Origin: Lates calcarifer
Taxonomy: Eukaryota; Chordata; Actinopteri; Centropomidae
Assembly: GCF_001640805.2 (NCBI RefSeq)
Contig: NC_066833.1
Coordinates: 15,376,813 to 15,440,812 of the forward strand
Direction: 5' to 3'
Length of the DNA: 64,000 bases
In this document: positions 36,001-50,300 of the stretch, piece after piece
Position numbering within the stretch: position 1 is the first letter of the stretch
Layout of the letters: each line of letters opens with the position of its first letter
Notes under the pieces: generated by a model
The model's input: the letters and a program-made list of their open reading frames with translations, nothing else
Database searches by the model: none
What the model was told of the DNA's origin: nothing
Made by a program: the position numbers and the translations under genes

Positions 36001-39000
36001 TCGCTTCCAGAAAACCCAGGAACGCCGGTCATTCCCTGCGGAGCAACAAGAATCACACTAAAAAAAGAGTTTTCACTGTAATCATTTTTTAGATTATTCA
36101 AAGAAAAGAGAAAGATATCTTACCACATTTCCTTTAGGACCTATGAAGCCACCACGGCCATGGTCGCCTCTTTGCCCCTTTGGTCCTTGGATGCCTGGAT
36201 CACCTGGTCTTCCTTGAGGCCCTTGTGGACCCTGGGGACCAAGAGGCCCAGGGTGACCCTGAGAGTGGGGAGGGAAAAAAAAGTGTTGATCAACTTCACA
36301 TCATCTTCAAATAAAAGCTTATGTGCATTTGCTTACAATTTAATTTATGATTTATAATTAATTACACTTTGAGTTTTTTGTATCAGTCATGTGTGTTGAA
36401 AAGCTACAAAAGCTAGGCAAACACTGGAGTAACAAAAAAAATCTTACCTATCTATCTTGAAAATAGAGGAATTAGAAGAGATGAAAAGATTTGATAGTAG
36501 AACAGGTGTTATAAATGGTTTAGAGGCAAAGCATCACAACCACACAACACCATGTTAAACAAGACACATTGTAAAAAATAAAGAAAGAATTCCCATGTTT
36601 TTTTTTCAACTTGATTTTCTATTTGCATCACAAGGGGGAGACATACACTCTTCTACCTCTAGTAAAATCCACTCCCTCAGCACTCTACACCTCTCTACAG
36701 CCACCCAGTGGTCAAATAGTATAAATGCAAATGTTCACTGTTGATGCAGCAGGAAGATAAAGACTGGACTGCCAGGCTTGGGGAATTAAAAGCCAAAGAA
36801 GCATTTTAAAGAATACATGTCAACATCACTGGACTGACATCAAGATCTTTTCAACTTTTTAAAGACAGAATGAGCAGACAAAACTGGAGATTCTTACACA
36901 GAAAGAACTTAATATATTCTTATTTTCTAGACTCTCTCAGACTCAAAATGCATGCAAACTCACACACATAAGAGTGTGACATAAGATACGACAGATAGAG
37001 TAGGAAGAGATTAAGCTGAGGTGGATAAAGCCACACTCTGCTGTTCAAGGTCATTTTAATGAAAAAGACACTCATAGTAACCAAGCAAAATTCAAAGGTT
37101 GTTCAAAGGGCTGCTCAGAGAGGATTTTAATCGCTGACTCTTTGAATCTGCAGACAGCCCCCTAATCTACAAGCTAAATATAACAATTTGATTACGATAC
37201 TCAGTGATGAAAGAGAGAGGACAGGCTGGGCAGATAGGAAGGAAGGAAAATGTGAGTCTGGCAGTGGAGGAAGTATGTTTCTGTTGTCCGACCCATATCT
37301 CAGCCACATTTTTTAAACATGTCATTTTTATCTCCTCATGGCGTCTTCTCATCACCAGGATCGTTGCTGCATTTTGGCAAAGAGAACAGCAGGACATAAT
37401 TGAACACACAAGGACCGTGAATATCGAGCACATGTGATCAGTGTAGGTGGAGTGTGTGAGGGCAAGGAGCTTCAACTAAAAGTTCAGGTAGAAATCCTTG
37501 ATGAAAAACAAGTGCTTTAAACACACTCAAAGAAAACCCAGTGTTTCTCAGTTGTTACTGTCATCAAGGGGGTCAGAAAGTAGATTAGGGTTGGTGGGAT
37601 GGAAACAGGACAAATGGACAGTGCTTACAAGGGTAAAAAAAAAGAAAGAAAGAAAGAAACATGTGAGGACGAAGATACCATGGGAATTTGATGTGTTTGT
37701 ATGGTCTGAGAGTTCATGGGGTCAGTAAGAGATGACCTCTGAGGTTTGGGGGCCTGACAGTGTTCCTGTGAGAACCAACAAACACAGTGATGTTGTTTGT
37801 CCCAAGACAGAAATGCTCTGGTCCTTGTTATATGCAGCTAGAGCCAAGGGTCTTGAGGGAATTAATAAAACAGCAGGGAGCCTAAACAATGTCAAATAAC
37901 AATTCAAACAAGCTGACAGACAAATCAGATGCAGATAGTGTGAGATGAAGCCTCATATAAATGATGGCTAGATGCATGTGCACTTGTACATGCAACCTAA
38001 GTGCATCCTGCGTGTGTGTTTGCGTGTGTTGTCTATGGGTGGCTTTTTGGCACAGGAGGTGTGCCTTTTTTCCTCTGCTTCAACCTCGACCCTGCAGCTG
38101 TTGTCTATAGAGCAGACAACAGACAGACAGTGCTGTCAAAACAACTCAAACACCACATGAATGGGATTGTTATATACTGTTCTGTGAGCTTTTACATTTA
38201 TAAAAGAAAACAGCCAGACAACTGGACTGATTAGGCATTCAAAAGGTTCACATATGCGATGATAGATTCAATATATCTTTCACCATACTGGTCATTCAGT
38301 GGTCATTTATGATAAATAATAGTGTTTCATCTTGGAACATGATTGAGATGAAACAATGTGTGCCAGACTACACAAAAAATACACAAAAAACTTTCAAGAA
38401 GACTAGAAGTTCACAGCTATGCGAGCGGCTCTGTGAAGCTAGGCACAGTTGCTAAATGCTAATGTCAACATGCTAACATGCTCATAATGATACCTGTAAC
38501 ATGCTGATGTTTAGCAGGTATAATGCTTGCCATGATCAGTATCTTAGTTTAGTGTATCAGCATGCACACATTTGCTAATGAAAGTACAAGTACAGCTGGG
38601 GCTGATGGGAAAGGTTTTCTAGGTATTTGGTCATAAAGTCAAGTGCTGAATGATGATAGGGCTGATCCCTAGACGAAAAATTAACATCTGTACCAAATTT
38701 CATGCCCATTTATTTAATAGTCATTGAGACAAATATGAACCTCATGGTGGCTTAACCGATCACCAAAGATTCATCATCTGGGAACCATGAACATCATCTT
38801 GTGGATGTTATTTCACAGGATGCATGAAAACTTTAATCTGCCGGTGGCGCCAGAGGAAAACACAGAGGATCACCATTGTCAGTAGGGTTCATTGTCTGGG
38901 AAACGTCAATGTTTGTGTTCAATTTTATGGCAATCAATCCAGTAGTTATTGAGATATTTCAGCCTGAACCAAAGTGATGAACATACTGACTGAGTGAGCC

Positions 39001-42000
39001 AAGCCACTATGTGGTAAAACTGCAATAATCATAAAGTGGTAGAGCCCTCAACGGTTTAGAAAACAAATGTCTGCAAGAAAACAGCATGTAAACATCTTTG
39101 ACAGTGGTGTAGCCGGGGTATCCCTCAGCAACAATTTGAATAATAGCACAATGTTTTTTGTGTCAACTCAAGTATTGATGGCTGCTTAGTGTGTGTATGC
39201 ATCGCAGCAGAAGGCAACAGTGATTCCCAATCCTCTCCATCATTAAATGTGGATTCTTTGTTTTTCTATAATAGAAAACAATCTTGTCAGAATGCATAAT
39301 TTGCACCTTCCTGTCAAGATTATAAATGTAATTTGGCAATTTCAGATCTGGAAAATGCCACCTGTTTGTTTTGTTATGAACCCATTATGTTCTCTGTGGT
39401 TGCAATGGCAAAAAAGCCCTTCAGGCACATACACAATAACAGCTGTAAATCATCATTCTCATAAAAAGGATATTAATCAAGCAGACTAATTTTTTGAAGA
39501 CAAATGGTTCTGTCAAAGTAATAGTTTTAAAATAATTCACACAGAGGGTGAAACAAAATATACAGTGACAGCGGGGAGGAGCTCAGTGATCTGGAAAGGC
39601 GTTGTAATTCAAAAGTGGCTTATTTCTGAAATGAACTCACACATAGTTCTTGTGTGTGTAACTGCATAAGAGATTCTTGCCTTGAGCACTTGCATGGTAC
39701 ACTACGTGCACTGCTCACTATCTTTCTGCATGACTTAAACACAGGCCCTGATAAATACAAGCCTCCTTTTATGGCTGATAAAGAGGGAGATGTTTCTAAG
39801 TGTGTAGCTACAATGCTGGATAAAGTGAACACTCAAAAATAAAGGCATGAGTGCCACACCACGACTGCACCCCAGAAGAGACGGTCCACAAACATGCATC
39901 CTCACCCATGTGTACAATTCATCATGTCCAGACGGCAACGGCATGCAAAGGACTACAGTTCTCTGGGACTGATTGAGGAGACAACGTGACATTTTTGCTT
40001 TTGGACATGGTTAGAACACATGTCATATGACCACTCTGTTTCAAGCATACTAAGAGCTTGAGTATGTCTAAATCACACTCACCAGACCTGTTCCATACTG
40101 TAGCCTGTTGTCTGACTACCACTCATCATTCCCCTTCTCCTATATTCTCTCTTGAGCTAAATGTCTATCCAGTCCTCTCCATTCTTTAATTACCAGGCAT
40201 CCAGAGCTTCACCTCTGTACTCCCCATTCATATCTGCTCCCACTACTTCCATGCAGCATTTCCTAACCTCCCCTCCTCAGACTCTGAGGAGTTCTTACAT
40301 CCCTTTGCATCTATTCTGACCCTCCTTTGTCTCTGTCTTTTTTCACCTCCTGTCTCTGCTGGGCAAAGTGTAACCAACATGTAAGCCTAAAAATCAGACA
40401 GCAACAGACTATGTGGGGAGAAAACTGAAATGTAGAAACAACTCGAAAAAATCATGCATGAGGAGAAGCATGAAAAGCACAGAAATTGACATTTAACCAC
40501 TAAATATCTGAAAAAATGAATATATGTTAATTGTGATATAGCAGGAGGAGGATGGACATATTGCAGAAAACATATGACTAGCCCAGAAAGTAGAAATGCA
40601 GAGTGCAGACGAGAAAGACAAAGCACCCAGCTAGGTGCAGTAAAATCTTGAACCTGTCTAAATGGAGAACCTGACATGTAGGTCAGAGGAAGTTGAACTT
40701 CAAACATACATACCTTGGATTCACTAAAGGATACTGACCGCACATACATGCATGTCTGTTTAGGTCTGATTTCCTCTCTGTCTTTGAAGGCTGGTCATGA
40801 CTTTACCAGATTATAAAGCTCAGGAGACATGTGCTATCCTCTGGCTATTTCTGTAACTGTAGCTGCCTGTGCTCCTTTTATTTTTCTTTCCGTCACAGTC
40901 GGCTTACGTCATACCTTCAGCCTCATGTCTCGTGAGCTCCATAATGGGGTACGATGAACCATCAATCAGCAGTCGAATCTACTAAAGTCGCAGGGGAAAG
41001 AGAAGGAAATGAGGCAGGCAGGAGATCACAGCCTGACCTGTTCTCTCCACAAGTCAAGCCAATTTCATTTACTGTATACAACCACAAAAAATTCAAATCT
41101 GACTAAGAGGGCTTTACAGGTTTTACAGATATATGACATCCTCGGTCCTCTTCACTTTAAATGAGGAAAAATCTCTTAATTGTGAGGATTTGCATTTTTT
41201 TTGTCTTACGTCACAATAAAATGGTAAATTTTGGGATTTTGGACAAAGACCTCAACATGGATTATCCACCACAAATGATGAATCATTAATAGAAAATAAC
41301 TGGCAGATTAATTGATAACAAAAAGAAGACCTAATATTAAGTGAAATAGGTTCAAGAGTTTCAAGCAATTATATAAATTGAGTTTAATTTTCACTCTCAC
41401 CTTTGTCTCACCTTTCTCTGTTGTATAATATGTGTGTTTTGTCTCCTTTCTTGATAATACAGTGTTAACTCATCTGGCAACTCCCTTTGTTTAATGTTAT
41501 TTATATCCAAAATCTCAAACCCACTTATCTACACACCCCGCTGGACTGATTGCTGTAATTATTACTGGTATTATCACTGCTGAATCAATAACATTGGTGA
41601 AATCACTGTGGCAACAGTGGAAACATGGAATCATGCCTGTCAGTCAAGAACACACACATACATGCGAATCTGAAGATTTGCTTTTATGGTTCAAATTATG
41701 ATTTGGTCCCTTATTTGGATAAAAACTGCTTGTGTGTGTGCCTGAGAGCTTAGGTTAGATCTAGGTGCCATTACGCCTTGGGACAGAGTGTGTAACTCTC
41801 TGTCTAAGGAAGTTGTGCATTTTAGACAAGACCTTAATTTTCAGACTGATGATGATGAATTTTTCAAAATTATACATTGCTGGAATTTGAATGGCTTTCA
41901 TGGATGTGTTTAAAGGTTAGAATGACAATAGCAGTCGCTTCCCTTTACAACATGCATTTAAGGTCTTAGTCTCAGACAAATGGGCACACTGCTATAGTGG

Positions 42001-45000
42001 GGTAGAATCAGTAAACTTCACACAGTCAGACAAATAACAGGGACTGAAAGACGGACAGGTAGACAGAGGTATGTGTGAGAAGGAAAACTGAAATTACCAG
42101 ATTAAACTACAAAGAGGTTCGAAAAGTAGAGACAAACAGCTATAAAACAAAGGGTAAATATACATTCTGAATAGAAACAAGAAATTAGGATTTTTAAGAG
42201 GAGAGAGATTGTAAAAAGAGCAATGAAACACGAGCCCTGCCCATGCTGGTCTGCCAGCTGGTGTCTGGTTTTTATCTGATCACTTCTCACCTCATTTGAG
42301 GGGTATAAACCACCATGCACACACAGACACACACACATGAAAAACCACACCATCTAGGTGAACAAAGTGACTGAGGCTAAGGCGTGGGATGATGGGATGC
42401 TGATAGGGCAAAAATGTTAAAGGAAAACAGTGGTTAACAATAGCAGAGACACAGCAGTTAAATGTAAGATCTTAGAAACTACATAAATATTGTCTTTCCA
42501 AACTATTCCTCTACCACAGCATTTTTTAAATTCTTACCAAGGATTAACCCCTTCTTTAATATATCATATGGGTTACTGACAACGAGACGTCGGGGGTTCG
42601 TCTTTTGCAGCTGTAGGAATGGTGTGAGGAGGATTTTGAACATTCACCTCCAGTTAAACTTGACATATGAGAGTCCAGGTGAGGGGAGAGCTGGTACCCA
42701 CTGAACAGCAGGGGTTTACAGCTGATTTCAACCAAACCTCTAAGTCAAACAAGGCACTGAATGCTGCGGTGATGCTGAGGAGTGGAAGGTGACTTTTTAC
42801 AACTGAATAACACATACCAGAGTTCCAGGTGCAAGATGGGGATTGTTGGAGATACTAGATTAAAGGGTCAGCTCACCTAAATTATATGGAAAACATGTTT
42901 TCACAGATACTTCATACATACTAGGTATTAGGCTACTTTTGCCTTTATGCTCGCAGCAATGAAAGATTACATTTCAAAATTTAGCAGAAACAATGTCTCT
43001 GTCACTTTAGGAACAACAAACATACTCTCAACTGTTTTTATTGAGGCTATCTCTTAAGCAGAGTTCCGATAAAAAATGTTGACAGTGAGATCTGTGGATT
43101 ATAAATATAAATCTTAATAAAATGAAAACAAACACATGCAGTTAGACATATTTGACATATTTACATTTCCACTTCCCCACAACACTTAACCTATGCAAGT
43201 GCCTTCATGACATGTCACCCGTATCAAGAAATCTCTGAGAAAATCCCCGCTCTTCACACTGTGTAAAATGCAATAACATGGTCCTCTCCCTGGGTGTATG
43301 TGGGTGTGTTTGCATTTCTCATTCCTAAATCACAGTTCTATTAAAAGTTCCCCTGTCTGACACTATAAATTTCATCTGGGCCCAGACTGTCCCCCGGGGT
43401 GGACGGTTTGGGAACAACCTACTAAGAGCAGGATGGGAACACACAGCCCAGTGTGCAAACCTCTGACCTCAGAGAGGAATAAAATAAATCAATAAACAAC
43501 TGGCCGGAAGCTCCCTCTGTTATTCCATCTGTCAGTCTGGAAAAACTGGGAACTACAGAGGATGTTTTGTGATTTTTTTCACTCAAGGAATGGGAAGAGT
43601 TAATGATTAAAACATTAATTTAAAGATGAAAAGAGTTTGGAGATATTATAAATCATGAATAAATATCATGTGTCTGAGGCAACCATGAAAATAGTGGTAT
43701 TAAAAAAAGAACAAGTCCTTAATATTCCCAACATATTTCATTTTCTTGGATTAGACAACTGTTTTCTATTAGCTAGCTCCAGCATGACTAAGAGGTTTGA
43801 TTGGAAGAATAACATTTAGTCCATGACTGATACACATACCATTTTAAAAACCTTTATGTGCCCCCATGCCTGTTTTTCATGGATATTCATCTCTGTCTCT
43901 CCTGCAAACAAAGCTAATACCTAGCTCACATGGATTTGCCCTTCTAGTGGTTGTATATACTGTATCTCCTCAGAAATAACACTGGAATCTAAACAGAAAG
44001 TGATGTGGTGAGGGAGGACTGATGCTGTGCAGTGTGAACTTTGCCCTCTGATGTCATCAATGTGAGACAGGGAGCTCACAGCACCATACCCCACACAGAA
44101 AACATCTATGGACCAGAAGTGGGTGTTTTTACATTCACACAACACTCATGTCATGTAAACTCTTCCTAATAAACTTAAAATCCTGGTGAGTGTCTCTGTG
44201 AGCTGCCTGCTGCAAGAATGCCAACACGATGAAGACAGCAGCAGAGTATTTACAGTATGAATTAAACTTTATTTATATAGCAGTGCTTCAGAGGCGACTG
44301 ACAAACACACATAAATGGACAGGGAGCAGAACTCGTGCAACAGAGCTGTGGATTATTTGTAGCTGATTTATCATATTCTTTGGTAGACCAGGGAAGAGAG
44401 TGTTACAGAAATCTAACCTGCTAGTTACAAAAATGTGCTTTAATCTCTCTGTGTTGCCAGAGAGATAATTCACCCTTGCTGGCAGCAAAAGGTTGTTGTC
44501 CTGCCCCAGTCCACAAAGGAGCTCAATTCACACAAGACTTAAGCGCTTTAAAATGACATCAAAACTGATGTAAAATTTTAATTAAGAATATTTACAGTAG
44601 GTGAAGAACACACATTAATTAAGGGTTGGGTATGCTTGAAACAAACTAATCCAAACAGCAACACTTCCGAAGGCAAGTGTTTATGGTTGCGCCTAAAGGC
44701 CTCACTTCACAAACAGTCATCAAGAGCCATGTTTCCAGGCAAATTGAGCACAAACTTTCAAATTGGTGAAAGAAAATGCAAATCAATGCATGTTTTCATC
44801 CAACACTGTCATGCAAATGTTAGGAGTAGGTGGCATTGATATAAACAATGACATGCGCATGACATTAAACCACTGCAGAGGAAGAGGAAACAATGACATG
44901 GTAATTACTAAAGGGCCAGTAACCGAACAAAATGTGTTGGATAAGTGGCAATCGTGTTTGTTTAATGAATTAATTCGATGTTACATTTTCCTAATCTCCT

Positions 45001-47292
45001 TTCACAAATATAATGTTTCAGCTATTTTTCATCCCCCTAGTGAAGCAGAAGCATCAGTGGTCATTTGAGCCACAGGGTTCATGACATACATTACTTTTTG
45101 CTTTGATCAAGACACCAACTTTTCCACCTCAGCCAAGCATACAGGTTTGTTTGTGATATTTCTACTTTTTTGGGTTCAAAAAACACAGCCAGGCAATCAC
45201 TGCATGAAGTGGAGGTAAGTGTTGAATTGTTGAACGGATCTGCTTCCTGCATACTACAGAGGAAATAAGAGAAAGAACTAACTCAACATAATGAGCAAGG
45301 AATGAATGGAAGGAATGAAGGAAGTAAAGCAGACTAGAACAAAGGAAGGAAAGAAAGGTGGTGTGAAAAGGGGAAGTGGTGAAGGGAAAGGCAACAGAAT
45401 GGTTTAAAGACAGAAGAAAAGAATAAGAGAAAAAGAAGAGGGAATGAATGAACCCAAGAAAAGAAAGATGTATCAAGGAAGAGGGGAGGAGAGGAAGAAA
45501 GGAAGGAATGAAGAAAAGAAGGAAGAGGGGAGGAGAGGAGGAAAGGAAGGAATGAAGAAAAGAAGGAAATCAAGTAAGAAGTAAAGGAAACAAGGACTGA
45601 AACAAGAAGGAAAAGAAAGGGTCAGGAAGGTGAATTACAGCACGCAAACACTAAACGTCTCTCTCTGACTCCCACAACCAGGCTCAGACGCTTTTAGTGG
45701 ATGTAGTCCCACTGCTCTGTGACCCAACTGAAATGTTTTTCTTGGACACATTTTTCTTGGACTCATTTCCTGATGATCCGCATCCCTTCTTCATGATGCC
45801 CCAGGGGGGGAAACAGGGCTCAGCTCCCCTGGAGGAGTGGAGGGGGAATTATGGGTAAGGGTAGAGGCTAGAGGGGCTCCGTCCAGAGGACAAGAGGGTC
45901 CTTAACTGGATGCTCTGAGGAGAACTCAGGCAGAATAAATAAACATCTGGAGATGATGTTTAGATATCTATTTGAGTGTGTTTAGATCTCCTGGCTGTAG
46001 TCAGGAAGGTCAGCTTTCTGAAACCCCTGGATGGAGGAAGATGTCCTACTTCTGAAAATCCTTAGCATCGTTGGTAGAACAGGGCAGATATAAAATGATA
46101 CACTGAGACTTAAAGACAAAGCAAGAAGGCTTTATACAGACTGCAGGTAGAACAGGGACTTATGAAAAACAGTAATCTGTAAGAAAATTGAAATGCACTG
46201 TTGCTATGGAGACAAACCTTGAGCCAGATTTGTGAAAGCATCACTTGAACCTTCACTTTCTCCTCTACACAAGTTCCCCCTGACTCATCTGCTTAAAATG
46301 TCCCGTGTGCAAAGAGAGATGAAGCAGAGGGATAAAAACAGATGACATTCAGACTAACATGCGTCATTTGTTGTCACTTGCTTTGTTTCTCATGGAGGTC
46401 TGCTGCTCTTTTGTTTAGCCATTCAGCACAGAGTGGTTTGGCTGCTTTGAGCCTAGTTTATATTTGAATTAATGTGTTTAGACTCTGAGCTAATTTCTGC
46501 ATTCACATGTGTCATTTTCACTGAGCACGTGCACACGAATGTGCCAGAGATCGGACAGCATCCAGACCAGAGATGGGAGGTAGGGGTGGGGGGGTGAGGG
46601 CTGCTAATGACCAGTAGTTAGATTGAACTGTGCGTGTGTGTGAGAGCGAGAGCCTGCATGTGCACTGAGGGTGCGTGTTGAAGATCAAGACTCAAGGGGG
46701 GGATCCCAGGCTGAGAACAGAGCAGTTTAAACCTCCAGCTATCCCAGGGGTCTCTGGGGCCCGACACCTGTGCCATTGCCTCATGTTGGAGGAATGAGAT
46801 GTCTCGAGTCTGTCGTCCAAGCACATGTGTGTCTAAACAGATCACAGCTGCAGCCTGTGTTTACGTGCGTGTGTGTTTCTGTGAGAAAGAATGAGAAACG
46901 GCGCACAATCTCAAATGAGGTGTTGCCCTCACCTTGGAGACCAACCACCTGTGTGCCTGTATCAGGTGTCAGCATGTGTCTGAGTGTATGTCTGTGTGTA
47001 ATGAGGTCCATCATGGGTGTGCTGCTTCTATAATCCCACTGTTACATTTATCACTGAGACATAATGCCATTATACCGTCCGTACAGTGGATCGCCCAGAG
47101 TGCAGTGCCTCTCTGTTTATGAAAGCCCAACAAGGGAAACTCAATTTCCTCAACAAAGCTGCTCTCTGACGTTATACATTGCACCCAAGGGCACAAAGGT
47201 ATGTATATTGAATTATATATGGAGTGGAACAGTTTGAGAGGCCACAGGAGCTGTGGTAAAGTGTGAGAAAGTTGATTTATACTGTGTGTGTA

Positions 47293-47346
<54 letters not shown>

Positions 47347-50300
47347 TTTTTTTCTGTATTGTTCGTTAGGATTTGTTATTTTGACCCAAAATAAGTTTCA
47401 CTGATTACAGTAAAGACAACATGATCACTAGTAGGAAATCAGTAAAAACAACAATGACAGTTTTAGTGTTCAAATGATTAGTTGATTGAGTTTACAAGCA
47501 GATAATTGACTGCAAACTTGTCCTGATATCTGATTAATGATAGGCTTCATTTATAAACCTCTCAAATATGATGCTTTGCTGCCTTTCCCTGATTTATATA
47601 ATTATAAAATTTACTCTTTTATTTCATTTTAACAAGACGTTTGTGGTCTTTATCACATTTATATTTTGTATATTCTAATGATGTGTGACAGTTGTCTTTC
47701 TCTATTTATTGGTTGTATTTATTGTTGTAACAATGACTTTCATGCTGCCCTATTGGCCAGGTCTCTCTTGGAAGGAGAACTTAATTTCAGCAAGACTTTG
47801 ACCTACTTAAATATATGAAAATAACTAAATATAAATATATAAGATAAAAATGAATATCTCTGTTATGGCCTGTTGTTGACCAAAACAGGTAATCTGATGT
47901 GGCCATATTGGGCTATGGGAACCTGCTGACTAATTGTCACAAGACTTGGACCATTAGGCTATTTTCATACTTTGTGAGGCTGTGCAGGGCTTCGAGCTAA
48001 ATACTAATACCAGTTTTCTTACATGTGCTCACTGGCAATGTTAACATGTTGATGATTAGCAAGTAATGTCTGCAATATTCAGGTTCACCACAGTCATTAG
48101 GATCCATCTTCTGGGGACCATGAGTATAGTTATCCATTAAATTTTTAAAATATTTTAGTCTGGACTAAAGTGGTGGACGGACCAAATCCACTATTCCTAC
48201 AATCACTCAGTTTATTTGGCTGAAATTTTTCAATAATGAAAATAAGAGTTAGTTGCAGTGCTATTCATTACAAACTGCTGTACAAATGGCTAAAAAAAAT
48301 TAAACAACACACAGCCATGGGAAGATCCAAGTTTGGAAAATTAGATTTATAGTCAAATGCTCAGCTGTGATGTTGGCCCTGTTTGACATGGACTTCAGCC
48401 AGTCACATTAGTGTCAGGGATACCCATGTAATCCTCAAGGTCTCTTTCCACACCCCATGACCCATCCAGCTGGCCCAGACCACAGTCCAATTTTGCCAGC
48501 CTGGAAAACTTTTTCATTTTCCCACATGGGGATACAACACCCACTGCCATTCCAGCTGCAATACACATTCCTCGATGGTTTGGGGAGAGGAGGTAAATCA
48601 GGGCAAAGGTCTGTGCATGTACTGTATATGGTGACTGACTGAATGAATGGGGTGATTATGTTGAATATACTGTATGTAATGTACATGTATGTATCATCAA
48701 GTTGACGTGTCAAACTGAGGGTGGTGGTTTAGTCACAAACTACACAACATTTCAAAATGACCAAATGTTGCACCACTCTTATGCAAGATCTCTGCTCCTG
48801 AGAAAAGCGTCTGCACTGAAAACATGTCTTTGAAGAAGTGGTATAAATATGAGAGGATTTAGAGGAGGTCTAATTGTTTCCTTTGCTGCCACCCCCATAT
48901 GTAGTTTCACAACAAGGCCTGATGGGAAACACATGCCGTTGCTGTGGTGACCCAAAACTATGGTCACATTTTTCCTACAGCTTTGAGCACCCTCTTTGTC
49001 GACCATAACTTTTCCTGACTGCTGTCTGCAAATCAAATTCAAATGTGCATGAGGATGAACTGTGTTAACACCCTGTTTGCCCAGCTTTCCTATTGTGAGA
49101 ATACAGAGCAGACACAAATGATTGATGTGGAAAACACGGTGTGTGTCTGTGTGTGTTTTGGGAGAGGGAGATGGATTGAACTGGCAACAGAATGTGTCCA
49201 CAGGAGAATAATGAGGAAACAGCTCCAGCTTGTTACAGGACATAAAAGGAGCTTATTGCCATATTTCTCAGTGACCAGGGCTAAAGTGTGATTAAGTCCC
49301 ATGGGGCAACAACGTCCCAGCCACAACATGAAACACAATATCTCAGGCTTTTTCTAGTCATCTTGATCTTTGTTAAATTCATTTGTCCTCAGTTAAACTC
49401 ACGCCATGTGATCAGCCTGATGATAGCAGTCTGGATACAGATGGTAACACAAGACCAGTGTCTGCTGTAAAAATACATACAAGGTCACAGAAATACTGGA
49501 CTCCTGAATGACTGTACCATCAGTGGCTGTAACTAGTCTGTTTTCCTGCTGTAAGGTAGATAATGTGATGATGACAGCATCAAGGTTCATTGAATGATAA
49601 TCAAGGTTAAGTTTAGATTTTAGTTGTGAAGTTGTTTTCACTTTCAAGGTAACAAAAATCAAGGCTTTTAGGATGAAGACTTATTTTTGCAAACATAACT
49701 CTACCTCTGGAAACAAGTGGAGTGTGAACTTCTCAAAATCCAAAAAAGAGCAGGACAGAGCTGCTAACATTAACCTACGGCCTGAAAGGAAAATCAACAC
49801 AGAAAACAGACTAGTTACAGCCACTGATGGTACAGTCATTCAGGAGTCCAGTATTTCTGTGACCTTGTATGTATTTTTACAGCAGACACTGGTCTTGTGT
49901 TACCATCTGTATCCAGACTGCTATCATCAGGCAGATCACATGGCGTGAGTACATCAGTCTTGAATGGGCTTTTTTTTTTTTTTTTTTTTAAGAAAAACTG
50001 TTCTGTTTGGGAGAACATAGTTAATGGTAAATATTCTCTTCCATGACTTAAGTACTTTATAATTACCTCATCTTTAGTAATAGTATGGCCATTTGTGTGT
50101 GTTCCCCTATGTTTGTGTGTGTGTGTGTGTGTCGTTTAAAAAGAGATGCTCCTTTGTCTGCAACAACAATAGTCCTCTTGTTCCAAAACAGCACCCATCA
50201 TCTTAAATGTGAGAGTGAGCCACTTTTATTGGCTCTTAAAGCTGGACCACAGCCGAGTGCAGGGCAGCGGGTCAAAGTCGGCTTTGACAGTAGCGGAAAA

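Noticed and set aside
45162..45573. Minus-strand Phe/Leu/Ser-rich frames suggesting a membrane protein
   Set aside because: They come from the polypurine tract read on its pyrimidine strand.
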